Assembly (NCBI RefSeq): GCF_004379255.2
Contig: NC_056045.1
Location: forward strand, 8,211,593 to 8,275,592
Length of the DNA stretch: 64,000 nucleotides
DNA from: Salvia splendens
Taxonomy: Eukaryota; Streptophyta; Magnoliopsida; Lamiales; Lamiaceae
Direction: 5' to 3'
The notes under the pieces are model-generated. The model worked only from the letters and a program-made list of their open reading frames with translations. It did no database searches and was not told where the DNA came from. This document shows positions 22,587 to 33,663 of the stretch, piece after piece (within the stretch, counting starts at the first letter, position 1; each line of letters starts with the position of its first letter). A program made the translations under genes and the position numbers.

Positions 22587-23020
22587 GAGCATCAGCAGCG
22601 GTTGAAGGATGGCGTTCGTCCGTCCGTGCCAGCGGCACGGTGCCTGCTGTCCGCCGCTGTGCTCTCGCCGCTGGCGCGGCGGTGCTCGATGCATCGGGCA
22701 CGTCCCTGCCAGCGAACAGCTGACGTGGCGCGTTCTGATTGGCCAACGGCATTTCCGTTGGAAATTCATTTTATTTTTTAAATCGAAAATAATACCAAAA
22801 ATAAAAAAAAAAATTATTTTCAGATTCCCAAAAATATGGCCGTTTTTTACCGTTTTTCTAGATTTTTTTTGATATTTTTTTTATTTTTATTCCCAAAATC
22901 ATCTATAAATACACACAATTATCATCCATTTTTCACATCAAATCATCTCTCATTCATCTCTCATTCATATTTTTTCATACAACTTATCTACATCTTCCTC
23001 TCTCACTCAAACCCTCTCAA

Positions 23021-23677
23021 ATGGATTTCACCAATCTCGTTGCGGAAGCGGACCGCAAAGAACAAGAATACTATGAACAATATCGTGCCGCCTATGAAGC
23101 CTATGCCACCGCGAATACCCTTGCCCCTCCTCCTCGACCAACTAGATCAACTCGCTGCTACATCCATCGTGACCGGGAGGGAGCCAACGAAAGGCTCGTT
23201 GCCGACTATTTTTCCGACCAGCCGCGGTTTTCGGAAGATTACTTTCGGCGCCATTTTCGCATGTCAAAACGCTTGTTTATGCGTATTGTCAACACATTAT
23301 CTGCACGTGTTGAATACTTTCAAACAAGTACAGACGCAACCGGTCGGAAATGTCTCTCGGCGTTGCAGAAGTGTACGTATGCCATCCGACAACTTGCTAC
23401 TGGGCAAACGGCTGACCTCTTCGACAAGTATTTGCATGTCGGTGAGTCAACTGGAATCCTTTGCCTTAAAAATTTTTGCGACGCATTTGTTCAGCTTTCA
23501 GTGATGAATTCCTTCGGGCACCCACCACCGATGATTGCCAACGGTTGTTTCGTCTTCACGAAACAGTCCATGGTTTTCCCGGTATGCTTGGCAGCATTAA
23601 CAGCATGCATTGGAGATGGAAGAATTGCCCGACTCCTTGGAGGGGGCAACACTTAAGCGGCCACAAAGGCGGCGGCC
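23021..23677 (+). pseudogene. Harbinger transposase, N-terminal part (unit 1)
   Basis: ATG 23021 opens MDFTNLVAEAD, then FRRHFRMSKRLF, YLHVGEST, TTDDCQRLF and HGFPGMLGSINSMHW, a PIF/Harbinger transposase. A one-base loss near 23495 (GCTTTCAG where GCTTTTCAG would keep frame) shifts the frame, and the first catalytic Asp of the usual G-x-I-D-C motif is Asn. The gene is then cut by the LTR at 23678 and resumes at 46892. Both defects are in all copies of this region, so the transposase was dead before the triplication. Confidence 0.88.
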
Positions 23678-24611
23678 TGGCGAGGTTTTATGAACGACAA
23701 GCGCAAATTCAGACCAAGTTATATGGAAAGATAACTGAACCGGTTGGATCAGTTAGCAAATGTCGTTGCCACTTGATCAATTCGATCTCGCTTACGCTCG
23801 TTTACCCACCAAAGTAATTTATAACTCTCAATATTGCACTACTTTAACAGTAAAGCCGAAAGTTATCCCGAAGAGAAATTGGTGTATCAAGTGTGTGAAT
23901 AGTGAACAGGGGGTTGGCTGCTGCCACGCTTTAACTTGGGAGATTTTAACTACTGATTTTACTCTAGACAGAATTTAACTGGCCAATTTGAACAAGGTAA
24001 ATTTAACTAATGGATCAAGTGCGTCATAACGAAACTGAAACTAAAGCAGTAAATGCGAGGATGAAAATGAAAACAACTTCGATTAAACTAGAACAGTACA
24101 GCGTGAATTTCAAACTAAGCTAACACTCTGGAAACTTTTAAAGCAAGTAAAACCGAGAAGAGCCTCGGCGGGAAACTTAAGACTATGGGGACATATAACA
24201 AGTATTCTGCAACGCTTCTTCAGTCGCCCTTTCTAACTAAGTATAACTTTATCTAAGATAAGCTACGCTATTCTAGAGAACTGAACTATGCTATAGAACA
24301 AAGCTAAACTAGGCGGAAAGTAAAGGATCAGATCTCCTTCATGTGGTGGCACATTCTCTATTTATAGGCTCGGCACGACCTCCAGCTGGATAACGATCTT
24401 GGCAATTTCCATCATACTTACGTCGTTCAAACTGATCAAGTTTTTGCAATTAAGTTTCTACATGTAAGCATACTGAGTCCTTTTTCTAACTCTTCCCAAA
24501 GTAATCAAGTCTTCCATTTATTCAATTTCATGCATATTGCCCATTTATTACTAACTGATATTTTGTATTTTCAAAACTTTTGACATGTATGATTTTTATT
24601 TTCTGGAACTA
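23678..24611 (-). repeat. Athila-like left LTR, unit 1 copy
   Basis: Outer end TGGCGAGGTTTTATG; inner end next to the polypurine tract. The first 735 bp match the right LTR, but from about 24413 (ATTTCCATC) to the inner end it is unrelated to the right LTR. Confidence 0.75.
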
Positions 24612-24631
24612 ACCCTCCCCCCTCCCCCTGC
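24612..24631 (-). other. Polypurine tract, unit 1
   Basis: On the minus strand GCAGGGGGAGGGGGGAGGG lies directly inside the left LTR, where second-strand priming is expected. Equivalent tracts lie at 31587-31606 and 39090-39109. Confidence 0.65.
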
Positions 24632-24712
24632 ATATGAACTCGTCCTCGAGGGACTGGATGCAGTAGAAAAAGGGCTAGGCACAGGCAGCGGTATAACAAC
24701 AAACAAGAGAAA

Positions 24713-24753
24713 CTTCTCAAACTTAGACCGGACACTGGGCTAAGTGTGAGAAG
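24713..24753. other. Stem-loop near the polypurine tract, unit 1
   Basis: Arms CTTCTCAAACTTAG and CTAAGTGTGAGAAG (one mismatch) around a 13-nt loop ACCGGACACTGGG. The same structure is perfect or nearly so at 31688-31728 and 39191-39231. Confidence 0.6.
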
Positions 24754-25207
24754 TGCCAACAAAAAAAAACCCAACATAAACTAAAACAGGTATAGGCAAA
24801 CAACATTGAAAGTAAAATAGGGATGCATACTTCTCACACTTAGACCCAACACAGGTCTAATTGTGATGTGGAGTGGAATATCAGTTATACATACGATAAA
24901 TAAATTAAAAGTTTTGAGATTAACAAAAAAAGTTGAGATCGTGGGGGTTGTACTTAGGATTCCCTAGGGGGTTGACTTGGAGATGCGGAGGGGGGCCTGG
25001 AGGATGATGGACGACGGGGTCGAGGAGAGCTTGTAGAGGGAGGTGGTGGTTGCATAGCAAGGGTCAGTTAGCGGATAGCCTCCAGAATCCTAGCTTGAGC
25101 AACCAGCTGGGCGTGTGAGTTCTCCACCAGCGGCGTAAGCATCTGCTCCATGCGGAGCCTCCATTCGTTGTTCGTTTGCGCAGCCTCCTCTGGGTCTGTT
25201 ACTGGCA

Positions 25208-26029
25208 TCATTTCCAACCTTTGCCTCTGCGGCCTTGCTGGGCTCGCCAGGCGATCAGCCGGCCTCCTTCTTTTCTCGCGTCTGGTCTCCGCAGTTCTTC
25301 CTGCCTGGTCTCCTGCTGCTCTATCTGTCTCTCCTTCCGAGCCTTTGAGTTGAAGTGAAGTCTCCCGTCGCGCAGCCGTTCAAGTACCTGAATTCTTACA
25401 AAGAAATCAATGTTAAACAATTCTGTCTTTGGGCAGCGACTGGGAAGCTCCACACCCTCCTGGAATTCCAAGGTCCAATTTCGCCTTAGGTAGGCTCCGA
25501 GAAGGTGGCAGATGTTGAGGTGGCGGGCAGGGCGATTGGCAATCTGACTTATCGAGTGAACAATCCAGTAGCCCAGCTGCACCCTCCTTTGCTCTTTCAT
25601 GCTCCACATAAAGTAGAGCTCGGCCAGAGTAATGATCGCCAATGTATTGGCTTGGCCAAGGAGATTGCAGGCTAGGTAGACTTGGGAAAGGCGGAGGGCC
25701 GGATCAGCAATATGGTCCCCTCTGGACTCAGAAGCTTTAAACTCGGGGGCACGTCCGTTGCACAAGACCTGCCAGACCGCCTGCTGATCAAAATCCGGCC
25801 TCCTCTGAGGAAGGCCAATGTCCCGCCCGAACCATTCTCCACTAGCAACCTGGGCCTCTGTATAGAGTCCCATCCTTACAGAAAACTCATTCAGGCTCAT
25901 CTCCTGCTGACGCCCGAACACCCGAAAAGAGACGCTCCTGGCCTCCAAGTTTGTACTCTCGGTAAACCGGAAGGACGTGAAAAATTCCTTAGCCAGGTTC
26001 TTTGGCACAAAGGTCTCCTCAATCTCCAA
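25208..26029 (-). CDS. Athila-type ORF protein of the retrotransposon (unit 1)
   Basis: An open frame of 273 codons, the best preserved of three copies. It reads EEMSLNEFSVRMGLYTEAQ, then LRLSQVYLACNLLGQ, LYFMWSMKEQ and FFVRIQVLERL, a pattern like the Athila ORF-1 family (PF03078), which sits 3' of gag-pol in this lineage. The highly charged tail (KARKERQIEQQETRQEEL) looks coiled-coil. An ATG or in-frame start is only nominal: upstream sequence on the same strand appears to continue the protein in other frames. Its function in the element is unknown. Units 2 and 3 share a one-base loss (GACTTGGAAAGG against GACTTGGGAAAGG here) that breaks it. Confidence 0.6.
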   Translation of the reverse strand: MEIEETFVPKNLAKEFFTSFRFTESTNLEARSVSFRVFGRQQEMSLNEFSVRMGLYTEAQVASGEWFGRDIGLPQRRPDFDQQAVWQVLCNGRAPEFKASESRGDHIADPALRLSQVYLACNLLGQANTLAIITLAELYFMWSMKEQRRVQLGYWIVHSISQIANRPARHLNICHLLGAYLRRNWTLEFQEGVELPSRCPKTELFNIDFFVRIQVLERLRDGRLHFNSKARKERQIEQQETRQEELRRPDARKEGGRLIAWRAQQGRRGKGWK

Positions 26030-26174
26030 CAGCCAGTCAAAAACAATTCCAGTAATGTACTGGGTGAACTTCTCCTCAAACCGTATAGTCGCCAGGGCTG
26101 GCTGGTGGACTTTCTTGCCGACCTTCAGAAAGGCGATTTGTGGGCGTCTCTATCTGGTGGATCTCCTCGTTCCA

Positions 26175-26568
26175 CTAGGGGTTGTCAAATATCAGCATCT
26201 GATTGAGGAGATCCGTGGTCAATACCACAGTTTGTTTGGAATAGTCTACGGTGGGGGGTGGTGCAGGCCTTCCTTGTTGCCTGTGGGATGTCCGAGCCCA
26301 CCGGATCTCTCCCCTCTGTATCACTGCCCTCCTCTCCTTCTTGTGGAGGGGCAGGTTAGTCTGCATTAGAAATTTCAATGCCCCGAGTTGCGGGGCACAT
26401 CCTTTTTGGGGAAGGCAAAACAGTCCCCTTCCCTTTCTTCTTCCTTTCAGCCTTCTGACGGCTGTCCTCAATTGCTTCGGCCTCTTGGTTTATCTCCCCA
26501 ACGGCTCCTTGGTTTTCCGGCTCCTCCGGCTCATCCAATATCGACCGCACTACGCGGGGTCTCTCCAC
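26175..26568 (-). pseudogene. Basic linker region of the Athila-type ORF (unit 1)
   Basis: Two overlapping open stretches on the minus strand, one rich in Glu/Lys (QKAERKKKGKGT) and one leading toward the Athila-type ORF. They probably represent one former reading frame with shifts. No domain recognised. Confidence 0.4.
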
Positions 26569-26688
26569 CTGCTCCTCCCCCGCCCTCTATATGCTGGCCA
26601 CCCCGGCCTCCACCTCCTCTATCCACCGGTTGATCTCCATTCTGCGCGTCCGACGGCGCAACGACTCCCCCTCCCTATCCGGGACTGA

Positions 26689-27424
26689 TTAATCTTCTGC
26701 ATGTGTAATGAAGTTCCATTCTTCCATCTTTTGTTGAAGTATTTCATTGGGAGGAGGCAGAAGATCCTCCGTAGAATCGTCGTCAATATTTACAACCTCG
26801 ATCGGTTGTGTCGGTCCTAGGAGAGTATGGGAGTTGGAGCTTCCGCCACTTGGTGGTGTCGGAGTGTTGGGAGTAGTCGTACCCTCTGCCACTCCAGTTT
26901 TTGGGAGGGTTTTTGGGAGGATTTTGGGGTGTGGAAGTTGTGGCTCGGTCCCTTGACATGGAAATCCCCAGTCGGGCTTTAATGGTGGCGTAAACGGTCG
27001 GAATATCCGTATCGGAGGGCATGCTCTGAAGGATCCTATCTAGGTGCCTGATAGCTTCTTCGTCCACCTCGGGAGGCTGAGCGGCGCTTGTTTGTGGTGG
27101 AGGCGAGGAGGATGGGCTAGGATTTTCTATTTGGGCTTGGGAGGAGGCTTCTTGGTTATCACTGTCGGTACGGGCACTGGAAGACGAGGATGAAGTTGGG
27201 ATTTGTTCGATCAGCATTTTTATTGATAATGTGGGTAGGTCTTGGTAGAGAAGACGATGTTTTGGAGAGAGAGTTTTGAACTTTGGGAGAATTCTTGACG
27301 GGAGCAATAAGAATGTACTGTAGGCGGCTTGGGTGAAAGTGGCATACGGATTTGAAATCTTTCTTTTATAATGATATCGCGACTGCTGGGATTCTCTACT
27401 GTTGAGATCCCTGTGGCTCTTCAC
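26689..27424 (-). pseudogene. Pro/Ser/Thr-rich ORF of the retrotransposon, deleted copy (unit 1)
   Basis: Begins MKSHRDLNSRESQQSRY; a more likely start is the internal Met of MLIEQIPTSS. The protein is low complexity (SSSSSSARTD, SPSSSPPPQTS, TPQNPPKNPPKN). Unit 1 has lost about 150 bp near 26889-26910, which shifts the frame before the shared C-terminus (WNFITHAED). Units 2 and 3 keep 295 codons. No domain recognised; it lies between the integrase remnant and the Athila-type ORF. Confidence 0.5.
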
Positions 27425-27831
27425 GTACAGGCGCGCCTTTTCAGAGTGCCAGCTGGCTTACCTTCCTCGATACGCTTCATGTGCCAGTTGGCGTCGTCTG
27501 ACACCCTTCCAACGTCTGCACTCGTCCTTTCATCACCTGCCCCTAATCAACTCAATCACTGTACTACCCATTAAATTCAAATTGCACTGATCAAGTGGAC
27601 AAGTAATTTTGGATAAAAACCCAAATAGTTCCACTTGATCAGTTTCCTTCCTTCCGTCTAACTTTTAATTAACTAAGAAAATAAAACTAACACACGAAAA
27701 AACTATTTACACTAACTACTAAGGACTTGATCGGGTTCTTTAAGGATGTCACTAGATCAGTTTAATGGATTAGAATTTGTTGCTTGATCAAACAGACTAC
27801 CCACGAGTACCCGATCATTCCTTTTACCTGG
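27425..27831. other. Non-coding part of the retrotransposon (unit 1)
   Basis: Contains repeated TTGATCAAG/CTTGATCAG words (27590, 27640, 27785). It separates the integrase remnant from the Pro/Ser-rich ORF. The same spacer is at 34552-34960 and 42055-42460. Confidence 0.5.
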
Positions 27832-28500
27832 TCACTGGATAGGATTAAGCAGGATCAGTGGAATTTCTTCCATTGTGCCCGCTTCGGTCTTGTCTCTGTA
27901 GGGCTCAACCCTATTACTCTTCAACACGAAGGAGAACGAATTGGGGGGGTCTCCTTGGATGTTCGCCTCCTGTGTGTGCACTGCCGTGGTGGTACGAGGG
28001 TCTGCCCATCTCGAACTCCTCCTTCTGGATATCAGTTTGAGTTGGCACTGGAAGAGTAGCTCCTTCTGCCCCACTATGAACTCTTCCTTCCTCAGAGTGG
28101 GGTCGAGCCTGCATTGTCGATCAAGATGGGGTGCCACTTCTTCTTCTAACATGGCAGAATGCATACACGGATCTGGGTCAATTTCTGTTGTTTTCCACGT
28201 GACCACCTCTTGACCTGACCTCAGTTCTTCCTTCAATTGTCCTTCCTGTTCTTGCATATTTGGTTTGACTGGTTTGTGATACGTCTGGCTGGACAGGTCC
28301 TTGAGGCTAACTGGCGACACAGGTAGAGGCAATAGCTGCCTTGCAGGCGAGGGGTTCTCCTTCAGCATTCTTCTTAAGGGGGCGGCTTGGTCGGGTGGTT
28401 TTTCGACCTTTTTCGGTTGAGTGATCTCTTTTGACTTAGCTGATTTATAGAAATCCATAATTGCCCTTTCGATGGCTTGATCATCCAATTCTCCAGTCAT
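27832..28500 (-). pseudogene. Integrase C-terminal remnant fused after the protease region (unit 1)
   Basis: 222 open codons. The first two thirds show no domain. The latter part (LLFQCQLKLISRRRSSRWADP, then VHTQEANIQ, ending EEIPLI) resembles the segment after the integrase core in Athila/Tat polyproteins, where a K-L-x-S-R-W motif is common. Since the protease lies directly upstream, the reverse transcriptase, RNase H and integrase core appear to be deleted. Confidence 0.6.
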
Positions 28501-28512
28501 CGTTGCATCAAA

Positions 28513-29361
28513 CTATTCAGTTGCTTCCCTCTTAAGCTTTTCATCTTCAGTGGAACCAGAGGGTGGTTCTTTGAAGGGTTCATTTTCTAGATACTTTTGT
28601 TCCCGATGACTGATAGCGTCTACTGATTGAATGCTCTCGCTGTCCTGTGGCTTCCTCACGGCTTTATCAATTTCGAATTTAAGATGTTCTCCATTAAAAC
28701 CCAACTTCATCGTCACATGGCGAATGTCGATGACTGTGCTGGCTGTGGATAGGAATGGCCTTCCCAAAATGATGCCAACAGACTCTTCCGCTTCTGGTTC
28801 TGTCGTTTTTATGACGAAGAAGTCGGCAGGGTACATGAATTTGCTCACCTGGACGATTTCATCTTCCAGAACTCCCTCGGGGTAAATGCAAGACCCGTCT
28901 GCTAGCTGTATCTCCATATCGGTTTTGATAAGCTTAACATCTTCCAGCTTCTCGTATATAGAATACGTCATAATATTGATGGAAGCCCCTAGGGTGCACA
29001 TAGCGTGCTTCATTTGGACGTCTCTGATGGAAATTGGGAGCGTGAACAACCCTGGGTCAGTCTTCTTGGGTGGAAAATCACTAGGTTGGATCACCACGGC
29101 TATGTTTTCTGCTTCGACCATCCTTCCTTTCTCAGTGACTTGTTCAAGGGTACTGGACTGGAGGCCTTCTTCATGATTGGGCCCGTCTGTGGGTGCTGGA
29201 GAAGTTGCAGATGGGATTTGATAAACTCCTTCTGATTTCAGAGAGACTGCATTGACATTCTCTCGCTTAGGTGGTGGTTGTACTGTAGTCGAAATCCTTC
29301 CTTCATTTCCCCTCAGTTCGCCCGGTGACATGGCGACTTGAGATAACTGCTTTGTGAGCAT
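28513..29361 (-). pseudogene. Retropepsin-like protease region (unit 1)
   Basis: 282 open codons with a retropepsin fold signature: LFTLPISIRDVQMKHAMC, then LGASINIM, IQLADGS and ILGRPFLSTAST. Athila proteases carry Asp directly before LGAS; here it is Thr (C-T-L-G-A-S), in all three units. The protease is therefore expected to be inactive and was so before the triplication. It is joined to gag upstream by an in-frame stop near 29376. Confidence 0.7.
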
Positions 29362-29376
29362 ATCCAGTGCAGCCCT

Positions 29377-29974
29377 CTATTCCTTCTGGGCTTCTTGTAT
29401 TTCTCGCATTGCATCATGGGGCTGATGCGGGGTCATCACATCCCCTGGACTTTCATTTTGCTGCTTGTTATATCTTTGATTGAAACGTCCTCCCCCATGG
29501 CCTTGCTGGTAGTAGCCGGAAGATCCATACTGCTCTGGTTGGTTTTGGAGAAAGTGATTCTGTTGGTTTCCTTGGAAGTACTGTGGGTTCCCTTGGGTTT
29601 GCTGGTTTCCTCTTTGGTACTGGAGAACATAACTCACCATTCGATTATTCGGTTGTCTTCCCTGGTTGCTAAACTGAGGGACTTGGTATTGGTACCCCCA
29701 TTCTCCTTCCTGTTGTCGACTTGACCAGTTCCCTTGAGGTCCACTTGACCACCCTGCCTGACCTCTGTGCATTCTGTTTCCTCCAGTGTTTGGCATATCT
29801 TAGATTCGAGCAGGCCAGTTGGGCTGCCCGTCAGAGGGTTGTATCTGCTGTGTCGAGGGTGGTTGGCTTTGATTTAGATCACTCCATCTGAAGTTAGGAT
29901 GGTCTCTCCATGGAGCGTCTCTCTGTTTACCCTGGATCCAGTTGCCATTCGCATTCCAGTGGCCGACAGCATTC
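29377..29974 (-). pseudogene. gag 3' region, Gln/Asn/Gly-rich (unit 1, truncated)
   Basis: 139 codons rich in Gln, Asn and Gly (YQQGHGGGRFNQRYNKQQNE) plus a short upstream stretch (NFRWSDLNQSQPP). This is the disordered tail of gag. Upstream gag is missing in this unit because the copy ends at 29974, where filler and Harbinger DNA follow. Confidence 0.55.
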
Positions 29975-30336
29975 CATTGCCATTCCACTGGCGCGGCGGT
30001 GCTCGATGCATCGGGCACGTCCCTGCCAGCGAGCAGCTGACGTGGCACGTTCTGATTGGCCAACGGCATTTCCGTTGGAAATTCATTTTATTTTTTAAAT
30101 CGAAAATAATACCAAAAATAAAAAAAAATTTATTTTCAGATTCCCAAAAATATGGCCGTTTTTTACCGTTTTTCTAGATTTTTTTTGATATTTTTTTTAT
30201 TTTTATTCCCAAAATCATCTATAAATACACACAATTATCATTCATTTTTCACATCAAATCATCTCTCATTCATCTCTCATTCATATTTTTTCATACAACT
30301 TATCTACATCTTCCTCTCTCACTCAAACCCTCTCAA

Positions 30337-30644
30337 ATGGATTTCACCAATCTCGTTGCGGAAGTGGACCACAAAGAACAAGAATACTATGAACAATATC
30401 GTGCCGCCTATGAAGCCTATGTCACCGCGAATACCCTTGCCCCTCCGACGCATTTGTTCAGCTTTCAGTGATGAATTCTTTCGGGCACCCACCACCGATG
30501 ATTGCCAACGGTTGTTTCGTCTTCACGAAACAGTCCATGGTTTTCCCGGTATGCTTGGCAGCATTAACAGCATGCATTGGAGATGGAAGAATTGCCCGAC
30601 TCCTTGGAGGGGGCAACACTTAAGCGGCCACAAAGGCGGCGGCC
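30337..30644 (+). pseudogene. Harbinger transposase N-terminal part, internally deleted (unit 2)
   Basis: Starts MDFTNLVAEVDHKE and after about 36 codons jumps to the SDEFFRAPTTDD region because about 350 bp are missing. The conserved SINSMHW follows, then the LTR begins at 30645. Confidence 0.85.
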
Positions 30645-31586
30645 TGGCGAGGTTTTAAGAACGACAAGCGCGAATTCAGACCAAGTTATATGGAAAGATA
30701 ACTGAACCGGTTGGATCAGTTAGCAAATGTCGTTGCCACTTGATCAAGTCGATCTCGCTTACGCTCGTTTACCCACCAAAGTAATTTATAACTCTCAATA
30801 TTGCACTACTTTAACAGTAAAGCCGCAAGTTCGGGGTCGATCCCGCAGAGAAGTTGGTGTATCAAGTGTGTGAATAGTGAACAGGGGGTTGGCTGCTGCC
30901 ACGCTTTAACTTGGGAGATTTTAACTACTGATTTTACTCTAGACAGAATTTAACTGGCCAATTTGAACAAGGTAAATTTAACTAATGGATCAAGTGCGTC
31001 ATAACAAAACTGAAACTAAAGCAGTAAATGCGAGGATGAAAATGAAAACAACTTCGATTAAACTAGAACAGTACAGCGTGAATTTCAAACTAAGCTAACA
31101 CTCTGGAAACTTTTAAAGCAAGTAAAACCGAGAAGAGCCTCGGCGGGAAACTTAAGACTATGCCGACATATAACAAGTATTCTGCAGCGCTTCTTCAGTC
31201 GCCCTTTCTAACTAAGTATAACTTTATCTAAGATAAGCTACGCTATTCTAGAGAACTGAACTAAGCTATAGAACAAAGCTAAACTAGGCAGAAAGTAAAG
31301 GATCAGATCTCCTTCATGTGGTGGCACATTCTCTATTTATAGGCTCGGCACGACCTCCAGCTGGATAACGATCTTGGCAATTTCCATCATACTTACGTCG
31401 TTCAAACTGATCAAGTTTTTGCAATTAAGTTTCTACATGTAAGCATACTGAGTCCTTTTTCTAACTCTTCCCAAAGTAATCAAGTCTTCCATTTATCCAA
31501 TTTCATGCATATTGCCCATTTATTACTAACTGATATTTTGTATTTTCAAAACTTTTGACATGTATGATTTTTATTTTCTGGAACTA
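30645..31586 (-). repeat. Athila-like left LTR, unit 2 copy
   Basis: Nearly identical to 23678-24611 and 38148-39089, far closer to them than to the right LTR at 45730. Includes CGGGGTCGATCCCGCAGAG, missing in unit 1. Stem-loop of the internal region at 31688-31728. Confidence 0.75.
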
Positions 31587-31929
31587 ACCCTTCCCCCTCC
31601 CCCTGCATATGAACTCGTCCTCGAGGGACTGGATGCAGTAGAAAAAGGGCTAGGCACAGGCAGCGGTATAACAACAAACAAGAGAAACTTCTCACACTTA
31701 GACCGGACACTGGGCTAAGTGTGGGAAGTGCCAACAAAAAAAAACCCAACATAAACTAAAACAGGTATAGGCAAACAACATTGAAAGTAAAATAGGGATG
31801 CATACTTCTCACACTTAGACCCAACACAGGTCTAATTGTGATGTGGAGTGGAATATCAGTTATACATACGATAAACAAATTAAAAAGTTTTGAGATTAAC
31901 AAAAAAAGTTGAGATCGTGGGGGTTGTAC

Positions 31930-32983
31930 TTAGGATTCCCTGGGGGGTTGACTTGGAGATGCGAAGGGGGGCCTGGAGGATGATGGACGCCGGGGTCGAG
32001 GAGAGCTTGTAGAGGGAGGTGGTGGTTGCATAGCAAGGGTCAGTTGGCGGATAGCCTCCAGAATCCTAGCTTGAGCAACCAGCTGGGCGTGTGAGTTCTC
32101 CACCAGCTGCGTAAGCATCTGCTCCATGCGGAGCCTCCATTCGTTGTTCGTTTGCGCAGCCTCTTCTGGGTCTGTTACTGGCATCGTTTCCAACCTTTGC
32201 CTCTGCGGCCTTGCTGGGATCGCCAGGCGATCAGCCGGCCTCCTTCTTTTCTCGCGTCTGGTCTCCGCAGTTCTTCCTGCCTGGTCTCCTGCTGCTCTAT
32301 CTGTCTCTCCTTCCGAGCCTTTGAGTTGAAGTGAAGTCTCCCGTCGCGCAGCCGTTCAAGTACCTGAATTCTTACAAAGAAATCAATGTTAAACAATTAT
32401 GTCTTTGGGCAGCGACTGGGAAGCTCCACACCCTCCTGGAATTCCAGGGTCCAATTTCGCCTTAGGTAGGCTCCGAGAAGGTGGCAGATGTTGAGGTGGC
32501 GGGCAGGGCGATTGGCAATCTGACTTATCGAGTGAGCAATCCAGTAGCCCAGCTGCACCCTCCTTTGCTCCTTCATGCTCCACATAAAGTAGAGCTCAGC
32601 CAGAGTAATGATCGCCAATGTATTGGCTTGGCCAAGGAGATTGCAGGCTAGGTAGACTTGGAAAGGCGGAGGGCAGGATCAGCAATATGGTCCCCTCTGG
32701 ACTCAGAAGCTTTAAACTCGGGGGCACGTCTGTTGCACAAGGCCTGCCAGACCGCCTGCTGATCAAAATCCGGCCTCCTCTGAGGAAGGCCAATGTCCCG
32801 CCCGAACCATTCTCCACTAGCAACCTGGGCCTCTGTATAGAGTCTCATCCTTACAGAAAACTCATTCAGGCTCATCTCCTGCTGACGCCCGAACACCCGA
32901 AAAGAGACGCTCCTGGCCTCCAAGTTTGTACTCCCGGTAAACCGGAAGGACGTGAAAAATTCCTTAGCCAGGTTCTTTGGCAC
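31930..32983 (-). pseudogene. Athila-type ORF, frameshifted (unit 2)
   Basis: Split into 32983-32648, 32618-32397, 32396-32175 and a tail at 32193-31930 (WRLRMEQMLTQLVENSHAQL, a likely coiled coil, then Pro/Ser-rich). The main break is the one-base loss near 32660 shared with unit 3. Confidence 0.6.
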
Positions 32984-33663
32984 AAAGGTCTCCTCAATCT
33001 CCAGCAGCCAGTCAAAAACAATTCCTGTAATGTACTGGGTGAACTTCTCCTCAAACCGGATAGTCGCCAGGGCTGGCTGGTGGACTTTCTTGCCGACCTT
33101 CAGAAAGGCGATTTGTGGGCGTCTCTATCTGGTGGATCTCCTCGTTCCACTAGGGGTTGTCAAATATCAGCATCTGATTGAGGAGATCCGTGGTCAATAC
33201 CACAGTTTGTTTGGAATAGTCTACGGCGGGGGGTGGTGCAGGCCTTCCTTGTTGCCTGTGGGATGTCCGAGCCCACCGGATCTCTCCCCTCTGTATCACT
33301 GCCCTCCTCTCCTTCTTGTGGAGGGGCAGGTTAGTCTGCATTAGAAATTTCAATGCCCCGAGTTGCGGGGCACATCCTTTTTGGGGAAGGCAAAACAGTC
33401 CCCTTCCCTTTCTTCTTCCTTTCAGCCTTCTGACGGCTGTCCTCAATTGCTTCGGCCTCTTGGTTTATCGCCCCAACGGCTCCTTGGTTTTCCGGCTCCT
33501 CCGGCTCATCCAATATCAACCGCACTACGCGGGGTCTCTCCACCTGCTCCTCCCCCGCCCTCTATATGCTAGCCACCCCGGCCTCCACCTCCTCTATCAA
33601 CCGGTTGATCTCCATTCTGCGCGTCCGACGGCGCAACGACTCCCCCTCCCTATCCGGGACTGA

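Larger units (their letters stand above)
22671..29987. repeat. Composite tandem unit 1 (Harbinger 5' part + Athila 3' half)
   Basis: 7317 bp from CTGGCGCGG in the Harbinger left arm, through the N-terminal transposase and left LTR, to the retrotransposon gag 3' region. It ends with filler CATTGCCATTCCA, after which CTGGCGCGG begins again. Relative to units 2 and 3 it lacks 24 bp in the gag tail and about 150 bp near 26889. Confidence 0.88.

Noticed and set aside
24571..24777. Minus-strand 68-codon hydrophobic ORF resembling a signal peptide protein (also 31546 and 39049)
   Set aside because: Overlaps the polypurine tract and stem-loop next to the LTR; the hydrophobic stretch is explained by T-rich non-coding sequence.
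25682..26206. Long plus-strand open frames inside the composite units (also 32618-33181 and 40122-40838)
   Set aside because: They lie opposite the minus-strand Athila-type ORF; their composition mirrors it and they match no family.
28886..29176. Plus-strand open frame opposite the protease region
   Set aside because: Antisense shadow of the retropepsin-like frame; no start context or domain.
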